Positions 41,906 through 51,977 of a stretch of DNA of 64,000 bases are shown in pieces. A program made the translations under genes and the position numbers. Location of the stretch: the NCBI RefSeq assembly GCF_900101045.1, contig NZ_FNFN01000003.1:434001-498000 (forward strand), read 5' to 3'. The first letter of the stretch is position 1, and each line of letters begins with the position of its first letter. Below the pieces are notes generated by a model that saw nothing but the letters and a program-made list of their open reading frames with translations, searched no databases and had not been told where the DNA came from. The DNA is from Nocardioides sp. YR527. Lineage in GTDB: Bacteria > Actinomycetota > Actinomycetes > Propionibacteriales > Nocardioidaceae.

Positions 41906-44900
41906 TTACCTGACCTTGACGGTCACCGTCTCGGTGATCGCCTCGTTGTTCCGGTCACCCGAGTAGACCACCTTGTAGGTGTGGGTGCCTCGCCAGGCGC
42001 GGAAGGTCGCCTCTTCGTGCTTGAGACGGAACCGGCCGATCCGGTGACCCTTCTCGTAGACGACGACCTCGCCCGAGGCGCGCTCGCCGTCGACGGTGAT
42101 CTCGACCTTGCCGTGCTTGGGTGAGGTGGCGGAGATCTCCGGGACCGCCTTCTCGGTGCAGTAGCTCACCGAGACGTTGTCGACGGCCCAGCCCTCGACG
42201 CCGTTGCAGCCGTCGCGAGCCATGTCGAAGCGGAACTTCACCTTGTCCCCGGCGTCGGCGACCGCATCGAGATCGATGATCGTCGTGCCCCACTGGCCGG
42301 TGAACTTGCCGCCGTCGGTGCCCGTCCAGGCAGCCTCGCCCTGGAGGTAGCCGCTTCCGTCGGCCATCGTGGCGCCCGGTGCGTTGAAGAGGTACGCAGC
42401 CTGGTCGACGAGCGCGAAGTCGCCGCCGTTGACCGACACCTTGACGTTGCCGCCGTCCCACGTCGACTCGGTGCGTACCGAGTGGTCGAACGTGAAGCGA
42501 GGAGTCAGACCCTTGGGCACGGTGATCTCCGGCGAGATCAGGCCGTTGCGGCTGGTGATGTCACCGGCCGGGTCACCGCACTGGCCCTCGACGGGGTCGG
42601 GGCCCCATGCCGCCTTCGTCTCGTTGCCCTCGACGTCGCTCAAGGTCTCCCAGGGGTAGTCGTTGCCGGCGACCAGCGCCTCGGCGTCCTGGGTCCAACC
42701 GGTCAGGCCGTCCTCGAAGTCCTCCGTGTAGGTGGTGACCTCGTTGGTGCCCTCGCCACACAGCGCGGGGGTGTTCGGGTCGAGCATCGGACCGAAGTTG
42801 CACTGGACCGGCTCGGTGGTGAGCTCGGTGGCAGTGTTGGCCGCCACGACCGACAAGCAGTCCGTGGCAGTGATCGGCTCCAGCGCCGGAGCCTCGGCCT
42901 CGCCGCCCGGGGTCTCGCCGCCGCCGGTCTGCGGGGTCGAGGTGCCCAGGGTGAGCTTCTTGAGCGTGGTCACTCCGGTCAGGTCGGCGCACGAGGAGAC
43001 CATCGCCTGGGCGTACTCGGGGAAGCCCGAGGTCGGCGTCAGGTAGTTGGTCTGGGCGTGCCAGATCAGGTTGGCAGCCTTGTCCAGACCGATGCCTGCC
43101 ACGGTGGCGCCGTTGGAGGAGCCGCCGTCGACGAGCAGGGCGTAGTGGTGGTTGATGACACCGGAGTTGGTGTGTACGCCGCCGGAGTCGGTGGCGCCGT
43201 CGCAGTGGTACTCCTCGTCGGAGACCTTGGCCGGGTCGCCGTAGCAGTTCGGGTTCCACATGTCGCGGATCGCGCCGCCGAAGGCGGTCGAGTCCTCACC
43301 CATCAGCCAGCGTACGGACTCGTCCTTGGACTCGGTCGAGGCGTCCTTGATGGTGATGTTGACCGGGGCGGTGGCGTTCTTGATCTTCTGGCCGGTGGCG
43401 TAGTCGGTCGTCGCGCCGTAGATGTCGGCGTTGCCGGCGATCGAACCGATCGGCTGGCCCTCCAGGAAGCCGATCACGATGCCCTCTGCGCCGGCGGCGG
43501 ACGCGTTGGCGACCTTCTGGGTGAAGGCGCAGACGCCGCGGTCGACGAAGACGAACTTGCCGGCGATGTCGGCGGCGTTGGTGAAGGCGCCACAGCCGTT
43601 GGTCGGGCTGCCGTCCGCGGGGTCGTCCTGGCCCACGACGATGTCGGAGGTCACGCCCGCGGTCGGGAAGACCGGGCCGAAGCTGGCCGCGGCGGCCGGG
43701 CAGGCGCCCGCGACGTCTGCGGGGGAGTTGATCGTCAGCTCGATCGCGCCACGCGTCGACGAGGAGCAGTGGCCGTCCGTACGGGCCACGTCGTCGGTGG
43801 TGTTCTCACGCGCGTTGATGAAGTCGACCGTGTTGCCCCACATGTCGGAGTACGCCTCGTTGAGCGCGCCCGGCTGCCACTGGTAGATCAGGCCGGAGGT
43901 GTACTCGGTGTAGGCGTGGCCCCACTCGTGCGCCACCACGTCGTCCGAGGTGACCCCGGAGCAGTAGTTGGTGGTCGCGCCGTTCCAGTTCGCGTTCGGG
44001 CACGAGATCGCCGGGTCGTTGTTGACCGTGACCATCTTCGCGCCGTTGCCGTCGTAGGAGTCGCGGCCGAAGGTGTTCTTGTAGAGCCAGTAGGACTCGC
44101 CGGTGGTGGCGACCTCGTTGGCCTGGTCCTGGTCGAGCGTGCCCGGGAAGGCGTCGTTCTCGTTCCAGACGGTCGCGTCGTCGCCGGTGTCGGGGGTGTT
44201 GTGCTTCTCGACCAGTTCGCGGTCGGTGGCCGAGTGGAGCATCGAGTAGCGGTTGACCGGCTTGCCGCTGGCGGCGTCGAGCACGATGGTCTCGCGCACG
44301 GTGGACTGGTTGGACACCTCGATCACCCAGGCGAGCAGGCTCTTGCCGCTCACGCCCTGGGCCGCGCCCATGCGGTAGATGTTGAGGTCGGCCTTGACGA
44401 CCTCGACGCCGGTGGTGTCGACGGTGCTGTCGGTGTGGGCATCGGCCGGCTTCGACTTCACCAGCTCGAGCGCCTTGGCGGAGGCCTTCTCCTTCGACCA
44501 CTTCGGCGTCGTGCTGAGGTCGAGGTTCGGGGCGGCGAAGCCGTTGACCGAGGTCAGGTCGCCGGACTTGTCGACGTGGGCCTTCAGGACGCCACCGAAG
44601 ACCGGCACGTCGTTGTAGGCCTGCTCGAACTCGACCGTCCACCCGGCCGGGGTGGTGCTGACCTTCGACTGGTCGAGCTGGCCGGCCTCGGCACCGAAGA
44701 CCGGGGCGTACTTGTCGAGATACTCGCGCGCCTTCTCGGCCGCCTCCGACTTGCTGTCGGCGGCGACGCCGGGCAGCAGGTCGCCCTTGGTGGACGCGTA
44801 GCCGATCAGGCCGGTGGCGCCCTCCTTCTTGAGCGTCACGGTCTGATCGGCATCTGCCTTGAGCTGGTCGATGCCGCTGGGATCCGGTTTCGCGGCGACC

Positions 44901-44971
44901 GCGGCGACCGGTGTGATCACCAGGCCGGCCGCGACGAGCGCAAGGCTGATTCCTTGCTTTCCGAGCTTCAC
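41906..44971 (-). CDS. Secreted thermolysin-like (M4) metallopeptidase with inserted PA domain
   Basis: The 1021-residue preproprotein has a Sec signal (1-27, ending AVAA-K) and an FTP propeptide (about 35-250). The M4 zinc site HEWGH (348-352) has a third ligand Glu372 in ALNEAYSD. Instead of continuing to the C-lobe, a PA-like domain (about 430-540, FVFVDRGVCAFTQKV) is inserted before HTNSGVINHHYALL with the catalytic His. The C-terminus carries a jelly-roll-like domain and an Ig-like domain (about 940-1021). It starts at GTG with GAGGAGC upstream. It is an extracellular degradative protease, divergent from whiB7. Confidence 0.92.
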   Translation of the reverse strand: MKLGKQGISLALVAAGLVITPVAAVAAKPDPSGIDQLKADADQTVTLKKEGATGLIGYASTKGDLLPGVAADSKSEAAEKAREYLDKYAPVFGAEAGQLDQSKVSTTPAGWTVEFEQAYNDVPVFGGVLKAHVDKSGDLTSVNGFAAPNLDLSTTPKWSKEKASAKALELVKSKPADAHTDSTVDTTGVEVVKADLNIYRMGAAQGVSGKSLLAWVIEVSNQSTVRETIVLDAASGKPVNRYSMLHSATDRELVEKHNTPDTGDDATVWNENDAFPGTLDQDQANEVATTGESYWLYKNTFGRDSYDGNGAKMVTVNNDPAISCPNANWNGATTNYCSGVTSDDVVAHEWGHAYTEYTSGLIYQWQPGALNEAYSDMWGNTVDFINARENTTDDVARTDGHCSSSTRGAIELTINSPADVAGACPAAAASFGPVFPTAGVTSDIVVGQDDPADGSPTNGCGAFTNAADIAGKFVFVDRGVCAFTQKVANASAAGAEGIVIGFLEGQPIGSIAGNADIYGATTDYATGQKIKNATAPVNITIKDASTESKDESVRWLMGEDSTAFGGAIRDMWNPNCYGDPAKVSDEEYHCDGATDSGGVHTNSGVINHHYALLVDGGSSNGATVAGIGLDKAANLIWHAQTNYLTPTSGFPEYAQAMVSSCADLTGVTTLKKLTLGTSTPQTGGGETPGGEAEAPALEPITATDCLSVVAANTATELTTEPVQCNFGPMLDPNTPALCGEGTNEVTTYTEDFEDGLTGWTQDAEALVAGNDYPWETLSDVEGNETKAAWGPDPVEGQCGDPAGDITSRNGLISPEITVPKGLTPRFTFDHSVRTESTWDGGNVKVSVNGGDFALVDQAAYLFNAPGATMADGSGYLQGEAAWTGTDGGKFTGQWGTTIIDLDAVADAGDKVKFRFDMARDGCNGVEGWAVDNVSVSYCTEKAVPEISATSPKHGKVEITVDGERASGEVVVYEKGHRIGRFRLKHEEATFRAWRGTHTYKVVYSGDRNNEAITETVTVKVR

Positions 44972-45135
44972 GGGTTGCTCCTCTCGGGGTTCCGCCGCGT
45001 CGAGTCGCGGCGATTTCGCATCGTAGAGAGATTTGCGATGAAGAGGGGTGCAAACACGAATCCCGAGTCCGAAACGATTCCCCTTCGGGAGAATCTCAGG
45101 GGAGCTCCTCAGGGGAGATCTAAGGTAGTTTCCCG

Positions 45136-45435
45136 ATGTGCGGGCCTACCTCAGGCGCAGATTCTCGAGTGGTGCCCTTGGAGATCATCCCGCCTTTGTA
45201 CGCCGCCGGCCTTCCGTGCCACGGAGACGACTCTGCGTTGTGGTTCTCAGAGTCCCCCGCCGCCCTCGAGGTGGCCAAAGACCGCTGCCTCGACTGCCCG
45301 GTGATGCGTGAGTGTCTCTCCGGTGCTCTGGCCCGCTCCGAGCCGTGGGGCGTCTGGGGCGGCGAGATCGTCGAGCGCGGCCAGGTGGTCTCCCACAAGC
45401 GCGGCCGTGGCCGACCCCGCCGCCAGGCCGCCTAG
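45136..45435 (+). CDS. whiB7: WhiB7 (WblC) iron-sulfur transcription factor
   Basis: The 99-residue protein has the four cluster cysteines (LPCHGDD, then DRCLDCPVMREC; Cx22Cx2Cx5C), the EPWGVWGGEI turn that contacts the sigma factor, and a C-terminal AT-hook RGRGRPRR. The AT-hook is what separates WhiB7 from other Wbl proteins. It activates intrinsic antibiotic-resistance genes together with the principal sigma factor. The start may be ATG 45136 (AAGG ten bases upstream) or a GTG near 45169. The leader (up to 164 bases) has a UUCG-capped hairpin near 45070-45090 and a repeated CTCAGGGGAG. Its stop shares CTAG with the convergent sigma gene. Confidence 0.92.
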   Translation: MCGPTSGADSRVVPLEIIPPLYAAGLPCHGDDSALWFSESPAALEVAKDRCLDCPVMRECLSGALARSEPWGVWGGEIVERGQVVSHKRGRGRPRRQAA

Positions 45436-46316
45436 GCGTGCGCTGACTCCATCCCCAGGCTCTCGGCGAGCTTCGCGACCTGGTCTGGTGCTGCGTACGC
45501 CTCGATCTCGGTGATCTTGCCGTCGACGACCGTAAAGGCCATGACGCTGTAGAGCTTCCCGTGGAAGGTGATCGCGACGCCGGCGGAGCCGTTGACCAGG
45601 GCGGCGTGGGTGACACGGTCGGCGTGCGCGTACATGACGGCGTTGCCCGCCACCTTCGCGGCGCCGCGGTAGGTGGTGATCCCGGAGCCGATGTCGGCGT
45701 GCAGGACGACGTCGGGGTGGAGGGCGCCGATCAGCCGGTCCAGGTCGCCGTCCTGGGCGGCGGCGAAGAACGCGTCGACGACCTCGCGCTGCGCGGTGAC
45801 CGCCCGTTCTGGCGTACGTCCTCGGACCCTGCGCCGCGCGCGGCTCGCGAGCTGACGCGTCGAGTCCGAGGACCGGTCGAGCATCGTCGCGATCTCGTCG
45901 AAGGGCACGGCGAAGAGATCGTGGAGCACGAAGGCCAGCCGCTCGTCCGGGGAGAGCTGGTCGAGAACGACGAGGAGGGCGATGCTGACCGAGTCGGCGA
46001 GCATCGCGCGCTCGGCCGGGTCCTGGGTGGTGCCGTCGTCGAGCACGATCGTGGGTTCGGGCAGTCGATCTTCGAGCGGCTGTTCGCCGCGGGTCTTGCG
46101 CGAGCGGAGCATGTTGAGCGAGACGCGGGCCACCACCGTGGTCAGCCAGGCGCCGATGTTGTCGATCTCGTCGGCCTCGCTCCGGCTCAGCCGGAGCCAG
46201 GCGTCCTGCACGGCGTCCTCGGCCTCGGAGGTCGATCCGAGCATCCGGTACGCCACCCCGAACAGGTGCCGCCGCTCCTCCTCGAAACGCTCGGCCAGCC
46301 ACTCCTGCTGCATCAT
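45432..46316 (-). CDS. ECF41-family RNA polymerase sigma factor (SigJ-like)
   Basis: The 294-residue protein has sigma region 2 (VAYRMLGSTSEAEDAVQDAWLR, core AYRMLGSTSEAEDAVQD), region 4 (LSPDERLAFVLHDLFAVPFDEIA) and a C-terminal SnoaL-like extension (about 170-294) that defines ECF41 and replaces an anti-sigma factor. Two adjacent ATGs are possible; the one at 46313 has the better six-base spacing to GAGGA. It is divergent from an AhpD-like gene, the canonical ECF41 partner, and both have matching ECF41-type promoters. Confidence 0.94.
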   Translation of the reverse strand: MMQQEWLAERFEEERRHLFGVAYRMLGSTSEAEDAVQDAWLRLSRSEADEIDNIGAWLTTVVARVSLNMLRSRKTRGEQPLEDRLPEPTIVLDDGTTQDPAERAMLADSVSIALLVVLDQLSPDERLAFVLHDLFAVPFDEIATMLDRSSDSTRQLASRARRRVRGRTPERAVTAQREVVDAFFAAAQDGDLDRLIGALHPDVVLHADIGSGITTYRGAAKVAGNAVMYAHADRVTHAALVNGSAGVAITFHGKLYSVMAFTVVDGKITEIEAYAAPDQVAKLAESLGMESAHA

Positions 46317-46351
46317 CGGTCCTCTCGATCGGGGCAATCTTCCTTCACGGA

Positions 46352-46381
46352 CCCGACCCGCGAAGCAGACCAGATGTGACA
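46352..46381 (-). promoter_or_regulatory. ECF41-type promoter of the sigma gene
   Basis: On the minus strand TGTCACA (46375-46381), 16 bases, GGTCGGG (46352-46358). ECF41 promoters are known for a TGTCACA -35. The same elements with the same spacing occur on the other strand at 46414-46443. Confidence 0.85.
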
Positions 46382-46413
46382 GGTTCACGGAAAGAATTCT
46401 TCTTTCCCGGATC

Positions 46414-46443
46414 TGTCACACCTTTCCGCCCAGCCGGGTCGGG
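46414..46443 (+). promoter_or_regulatory. ECF41-type promoter of the AhpD-like gene
   Basis: TGTCACA (46414-46420), 16-base spacer, GGTCGGG (46437-46443). Transcription would begin only a few bases before the ATG at 46450, so the message is nearly leaderless. Confidence 0.85.
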
Positions 46444-46449
46444 GATGAC

Positions 46450-46914
46450 ATGAGCAACCGAATGAAGAACCCCGCCACCGTCATCCCGCAGGCCTACAAG
46501 GGCATCGGCAACCTCCTGGCCGCAGTGGCCGACGGGGGCCTTCCCGAGACCACCACCGAGCTGATCGCGATGCGCGTCAGCTCCCTCAACGGCTGCGCGG
46601 CCTGTCTCCAGGGTCACGCTGTCCGCGTCGAGGAGGTCGGCCTCCCGATCGAGAAGATCGTCGGCCTCGCCGCGTTCCGCGAGTCGCCGTTCTTCAGCGA
46701 GGCCGAGAAGGCGGCCCTCGCCCTCGCCGACGCCGTCACCCGTCTCGCCGACTCCGAGGAGGCAGTCTCCGACGAGCTCTGGCGCGAGGTCACCAAGCAC
46801 TACGACGAGAAGCAGACCGCCGCCCTGATCCTCTGCATCGCCACCCACAACCTGTTCAACCGGGTCAACGTGACGGTGCGTGAGGACGCTGAGCACCCGT
46901 TCTGGACCAACTAG
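46450..46914 (+). CDS. Carboxymuconolactone decarboxylase/AhpD-like alkylhydroperoxidase
   Basis: The 154-residue all-helical protein has the redox pair CAACLQGH (NGCAACLQGHAVRVEEVG region, about 50-65) with a following His, as in AhpD. It probably reduces peroxides or acts on a related lactone. It is divergent from an ECF41 sigma factor and has an ECF41 promoter, fitting the family pairing. Confidence 0.93.
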   Translation: MSNRMKNPATVIPQAYKGIGNLLAAVADGGLPETTTELIAMRVSSLNGCAACLQGHAVRVEEVGLPIEKIVGLAAFRESPFFSEAEKAALALADAVTRLADSEEAVSDELWREVTKHYDEKQTAALILCIATHNLFNRVNVTVREDAEHPFWTN

Positions 46915-46918
46915 GAGG

Positions 46919-48583
<1,665 letters not shown>

Positions 48584-48621
48584 GTGCCCCATCATGCCTA
48601 CTCCCCCGTAATGTTCTCCCC

Positions 48622-49413
48622 ATGCCCCTCGTCACCACCGAAATCAACGACGGCATCGCCCAGGTGCGTCTCAACCGCCCGGACAAGCTCAACGCGCTGA
48701 CCCTCGAGCTGCTCCAGGAGCTGGTCGACACCGCCAAGGTGCTCGGCAAGAACCACGACCTGCGCGCCGTGGTCATCGCCGGTGAGGGGGACGCGTTCAC
48801 CGCCGGTCTCGACTTCGCCTCGGTCCTGCGTGACCCGAAGAAGATCGTCGGCGCGTTCGTGCCGGTGCCCTTCCGCGGCACCAACCTCTTCCAGGAGTCG
48901 GTGTGGGCCTGGCGCCGGCTGCCGGTCCCGGTGATCGCGGCCGTCCACGGTCACTGCCTCGGCGGTGGCGTACAGATCGCGCTCGGCGCCGACTTCCGCA
49001 TCGCCGAGCCCGACTCGCAGTGGTCGGTCCTCGAGGGCAAGTGGGGCATCATCCCCGACATGACCGGCATCCGGTCCCTCTCCGAGGTTGTCGGCATCGA
49101 CACCGCCAAGAAGCTCACGATGACCGCCGAGCAGTTCTCCGGCGAGCGCGCCTACGAGCTCGGCCTGGTCACCGAGCTCTCCGCCGACCCGGTGGCGACC
49201 GCGACCGCCTTCGCCCGCAAGCTCTCCGAGCGTTCCCCCGACCAGCTCGCCGCCGCCAAGCGTCTCTTCAACGACACCTGGTACGCCCCCATCAAGCGCA
49301 CCTTCTCCCGCGAGCGCATCGAGCAGCTCCGCCTCCTCTTCGGCGAGAACACCAAGATCGCCCGCGAGGCCGCCTTCAAGCGCGAGAAGCCGACCTACAA
49401 GCCCCGCCGCTGA
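48622..49413 (+). CDS. Enoyl-CoA hydratase/isomerase (crotonase) family protein
   Basis: The 263-residue protein has the crotonase oxyanion regions AFTAGLDF and [14 protein letters not shown]. The catalytic position is in WGIIPDMTG, where Asp occupies the place of the second catalytic Glu, as in delta3,5-delta2,4-dienoyl-CoA isomerases. It has a hydratase or isomerase role in fatty acid breakdown. Its last 19 bases overlap the convergent membrane-protein gene. Confidence 0.88.
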   Translation: MPLVTTEINDGIAQVRLNRPDKLNALTLELLQELVDTAKVLGKNHDLRAVVIAGEGDAFTAGLDFASVLRDPKKIVGAFVPVPFRGTNLFQESVWAWRRLPVPVIAAVHGHCLGGGVQIALGADFRIAEPDSQWSVLEGKWGIIPDMTGIRSLSEVVGIDTAKKLTMTAEQFSGERAYELGLVTELSADPVATATAFARKLSERSPDQLAAAKRLFNDTWYAPIKRTFSRERIEQLRLLFGENTKIAREAAFKREKPTYKPRR

Positions 49414-50207
49414 CCCTCCTCCGCCGAGGCGTCACCCGCGTCGGCCGAAGCGTCACCCCGGTCGGCCGAAGCGTCACTCGCGTCGACCGAGGCGTCATCC
49501 GATGCCTTCTCGGCCGACGTACGTGACGCCTCGACCGACGTACCTGACGTCTCGGCGTGCTTGCGGCGACGCTTGATCTCGCCCTGGGCCAGGACGAAGG
49601 CGAGGATGATGGGCCAGACGTACTTCAGGTGGTTGGCGACCCACTTCACCCATTCGGGAACCTGTACGTTCGGCAGGTCCGGCCACGGGATCGACGGCCA
49701 CGGGATGCTGGGGAGGTCGGGGAGCGGCAGGTCGGGGAGGTCCGGAAGGTTCGGGAGCGGGAGGTCGATGTCCGGGAGCGAGATCCGGGCGACGATCCAC
49801 GCGACGACCATCGCCGCGACGATGCCGCCGACCACGCCCGCGGCTCCGCCGAGGGTCTCGATGAGCGCATAGCGCTTGGGATGGTCGATCACCCGGCGTT
49901 CGTACGCAGCGGCCCGTGACCCCGGCTCGGGTGTGAGGTCGACGCCGCCGATGCCGGCCAGCCCGGCCAGATCCTCGCCGGGCGCGAAGTAGGTCGCCCG
50001 CCGCGGGGTGCCGAGGCCGGAGTGGATCACGAGCAGGGCGCCCTGCTCCTTGCTCTCCAGCCGGGCCCGGTCGTCGGAGGTCTTCTTGGTGAGGACCTCC
50101 TCGCCGTCGACGGTCCACACGAACGTACGGATGATCTCGCCGGTCACCTCGAGATGATGGGTGATGCCGGAGATCGTCCGCGACCAGATCTGGACCTTCT
50201 TGCTCAC
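49395..50207 (-). CDS. Proline-rich membrane protein of unknown function
   Basis: The 270-residue protein starts at GTG. It has a beta-rich N-terminal part (1-110) and a hydrophobic helix (about 118-138). A 40-residue Pro/Leu/Asp stretch with repeated LPDLP and IPWP follows, then a second helix (about 190-206) and a basic stop. The C-terminal 50 residues are tandem DASAD-type units encoded by dispersed-repeat DNA, and the stop lies inside the crotonase gene. I do not recognise the family. The original stop was probably lost when the repeat entered. Confidence 0.65.
   Translation of the reverse strand: MSKKVQIWSRTISGITHHLEVTGEIIRTFVWTVDGEEVLTKKTSDDRARLESKEQGALLVIHSGLGTPRRATYFAPGEDLAGLAGIGGVDLTPEPGSRAAAYERRVIDHPKRYALIETLGGAAGVVGGIVAAMVVAWIVARISLPDIDLPLPNLPDLPDLPLPDLPSIPWPSIPWPDLPNVQVPEWVKWVANHLKYVWPIILAFVLAQGEIKRRRKHAETSGTSVEASRTSAEKASDDASVDASDASADRGDASADAGDASAEEGQRRGL
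49429..49555. repeat. Dispersed repeat, copy B, with three tandem 21-bp units
   Basis: Three direct 21-bp units (49429-49449, 49450-49470, 49471-49491) share GCGTCACnCG-GTCGGCCGAA with small changes. They are followed by inverted relatives (CTCGGCCGACGTACGTGACG, 49509-49528). The unit matches the intergenic repeat at 2684-2757. On the minus strand it codes for the SDASADR/GDASADA/GDASAEE tail of the proline-rich membrane protein. Confidence 0.75.
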
Positions 50208-50277
50208 CCTGAAGAATCTATGAGAGGTGAGACCGGGGCGGCATCGGTCGCAGGTAGCGACCGGAGTCCGACTTTGG

Positions 50278-51219
50278 TCAGGGGTAGGCGATACCCGTGG
50301 TCTGCTCGGAGAGCTCCCACAGCGCCCGGGCCGCCTCCGGGTCGTGCGCCAGCCGGGTCGCTGCGACCGGCTTCGGCGCGCCGCGAGCCTCGAAGGCGTC
50401 CCCGGGCCCGACGTACGTCCCGGGCTCCAGTCCCGGGTAGGTCGCCGCCATCAGCGCAGGCCAGGCACCCGCTTCGGGAGTCTGGGCCATGGCATGGACG
50501 GCGGCCTCGCTGATGCTCGCGATCGGCGCGATCAGCCTCCTGGACGTGCCGTTCGCCATGAGACGGGTCGAGGCGAGCCCCGGGTGGGCGGCGTAGGCGG
50601 CGATGGGAAGCCCCGCCTTCTCCAGGCGCCGCTGGAGCTCGAAGGTGAAGAGCAGGTTGGCGAGCTTGGACTGCGAGTAGACGTTCCAGGGCGAATACCG
50701 CCCGACCTGCACTGTCGGGAAGCCGAGCGGCGCCTTGCGGGCCAGCTTGTGCATCATGCTCGACACAGTCACGATCCGTCCCTCGCCGCTCTCGGACAGC
50801 GGCTCGAGCAGCAGCCCGGTCAGCAGGAACGGCCCGAAGTGGTTGGTCGCCATCTGCAGGTCGAGGTCGTCCACGGTCCGCGACTGCGGCGTCGCCATCA
50901 CGCCCGCGTTGTTGACCAGCAGGTGCAGCGGGCCGCCGCCGTCGAAGGTCGCCGCCGCGATCGCCTCGGCGCCGGCCCGCACCGCCTGGAGCGAGGAGAG
51001 ATCGAGCGCGACCCGGTCCAGCCTGGCGCCCGGCACCTCCTCGGCCAACGCGGCGGCGGCCGCGTCGAGCTTCTCCCAGGACCGCCCCGCGAGGACCACG
51101 CGCGCCCCCGCGGCAGCGAGGCCGCGCGCGGTGAAGTAGCCGATCCCGCCCAGCGTCGGTCCGGTCACCACGGCGTTCTTGCCGGTCAGGTCAGGAATGT
51201 CGGAGGTCGTCCACGGCAT
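50278..51219 (-). CDS. Short-chain dehydrogenase/reductase (retinol dehydrogenase-like)
   Basis: The 313-residue Rossmann enzyme has cofactor loop VVTGPTLGGIG, NNAGVMATPQ and the catalytic YSQSK (Tyr/Lys). One extra residue lies in the glycine loop (TGxxxGGIG). It is close to NADP-dependent oxidoreductases acting on lipophilic alcohols or aldehydes. Substrate unknown. A small 7-bp hairpin (CGGTCGC/GCGACCG, 50245-50263) follows it. Confidence 0.88.
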   Translation of the reverse strand: MPWTTSDIPDLTGKNAVVTGPTLGGIGYFTARGLAAAGARVVLAGRSWEKLDAAAAALAEEVPGARLDRVALDLSSLQAVRAGAEAIAAATFDGGGPLHLLVNNAGVMATPQSRTVDDLDLQMATNHFGPFLLTGLLLEPLSESGEGRIVTVSSMMHKLARKAPLGFPTVQVGRYSPWNVYSQSKLANLLFTFELQRRLEKAGLPIAAYAAHPGLASTRLMANGTSRRLIAPIASISEAAVHAMAQTPEAGAWPALMAATYPGLEPGTYVGPGDAFEARGAPKPVAATRLAHDPEAARALWELSEQTTGIAYP

Positions 51220-51294
51220 GCGGCCACACTAGGCGGCCCGTCAACACATTGACTGGATTTGACTATGGCCAGATTTGAAGGGCGGCCCGCCCGA

Positions 51295-51927
51295 TCAGCC
51301 CAGCCCACCCACTGCGAGCCCGCCGGCGATCGCGAGCATCGTGCACCCGATGAGACTGTCGAGAACCTGCCACGCACGCCGGCTGGCGAGCAGCGGCCCG
51401 AGGAGCCGGGCACCGTAGCCGAGACCGGCGAACCAGATGATGCTGGCCAGGCAGCCGCCGACGGCGAACCCCCATCGCGCCGAGCCGTAGGTCGCCGCGA
51501 TCGACCCGTGGAGCACAAGTGTGTCGATGTAAACATGCGGGTTGAGCCAGGTGAAGGCGGCGGCCTTGGCGAGCACCCGGGGGAGTGCCTCGCGGGGAGC
51601 ATCGGCGGCATCCATCCCCGAGGGCCGCAGCGCCCGCCGGAACGACCCGATGCCGTACCAGCCGAGGAACGCCACCCCGAGCCAGCGCAGCACCTCCACC
51701 ACCCACCCGGCACTCTCGACGACCGCCCCCATGCCGGCGACCCCGGCGCAGATGAGAAGGAGGTCGGAGACCGCACACACGGCCACCACGGCGAGCACGT
51801 GCGAGCGGAGGACGCCTTGCCGCAGGACGTACGCGTTCTGGGACCCGATGGCGATGATGAGGCTGAGCCCGGTGAGGAGCCCGGCGAGGCTTGCGTTGAT
51901 CACGACGACGACGCTAAGCCGTGGCAC
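51295..51927 (-). CDS. LysE/ArgO-family basic amino acid exporter
   Basis: The product is up to 210 residues with about six membrane helices, starting at GTG 51927; a GTG at 51903 fits the family N-terminus (INASLAGLLTGLSLIIAIG) equally well. LysE hallmarks are AIGSQNAYVLRQG and WLNPHVYID. It exports Lys/Arg or a related compound. Divergent to a LysG-type regulator, the standard regulatory partner. Confidence 0.92.
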   Translation of the reverse strand: MPRLSVVVVINASLAGLLTGLSLIIAIGSQNAYVLRQGVLRSHVLAVVAVCAVSDLLLICAGVAGMGAVVESAGWVVEVLRWLGVAFLGWYGIGSFRRALRPSGMDAADAPREALPRVLAKAAAFTWLNPHVYIDTLVLHGSIAATYGSARWGFAVGGCLASIIWFAGLGYGARLLGPLLASRRAWQVLDSLIGCTMLAIAGGLAVGGLG

Positions 51928-51977
51928 CTCTTCAGACCAGCGAAAGAATCTAACCGAAGATAAGCCATACTTAACCG

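Noticed and set aside
45048..45127. A 26-codon uORF (GTG to TAG) in the whiB7 leader
   Set aside because: The purine-rich stretch touches the GTG, leaving no SD spacing, and I see no U-tailed terminator between it and whiB7. It may still matter, because whiB7 genes commonly have leader control.
42482..45304. A 940-codon plus-strand frame opposite the M4 protease
   Set aside because: The protease has signal peptide, propeptide, zinc site and terminator on the minus strand; the plus frame has no motif and runs on into whiB7.
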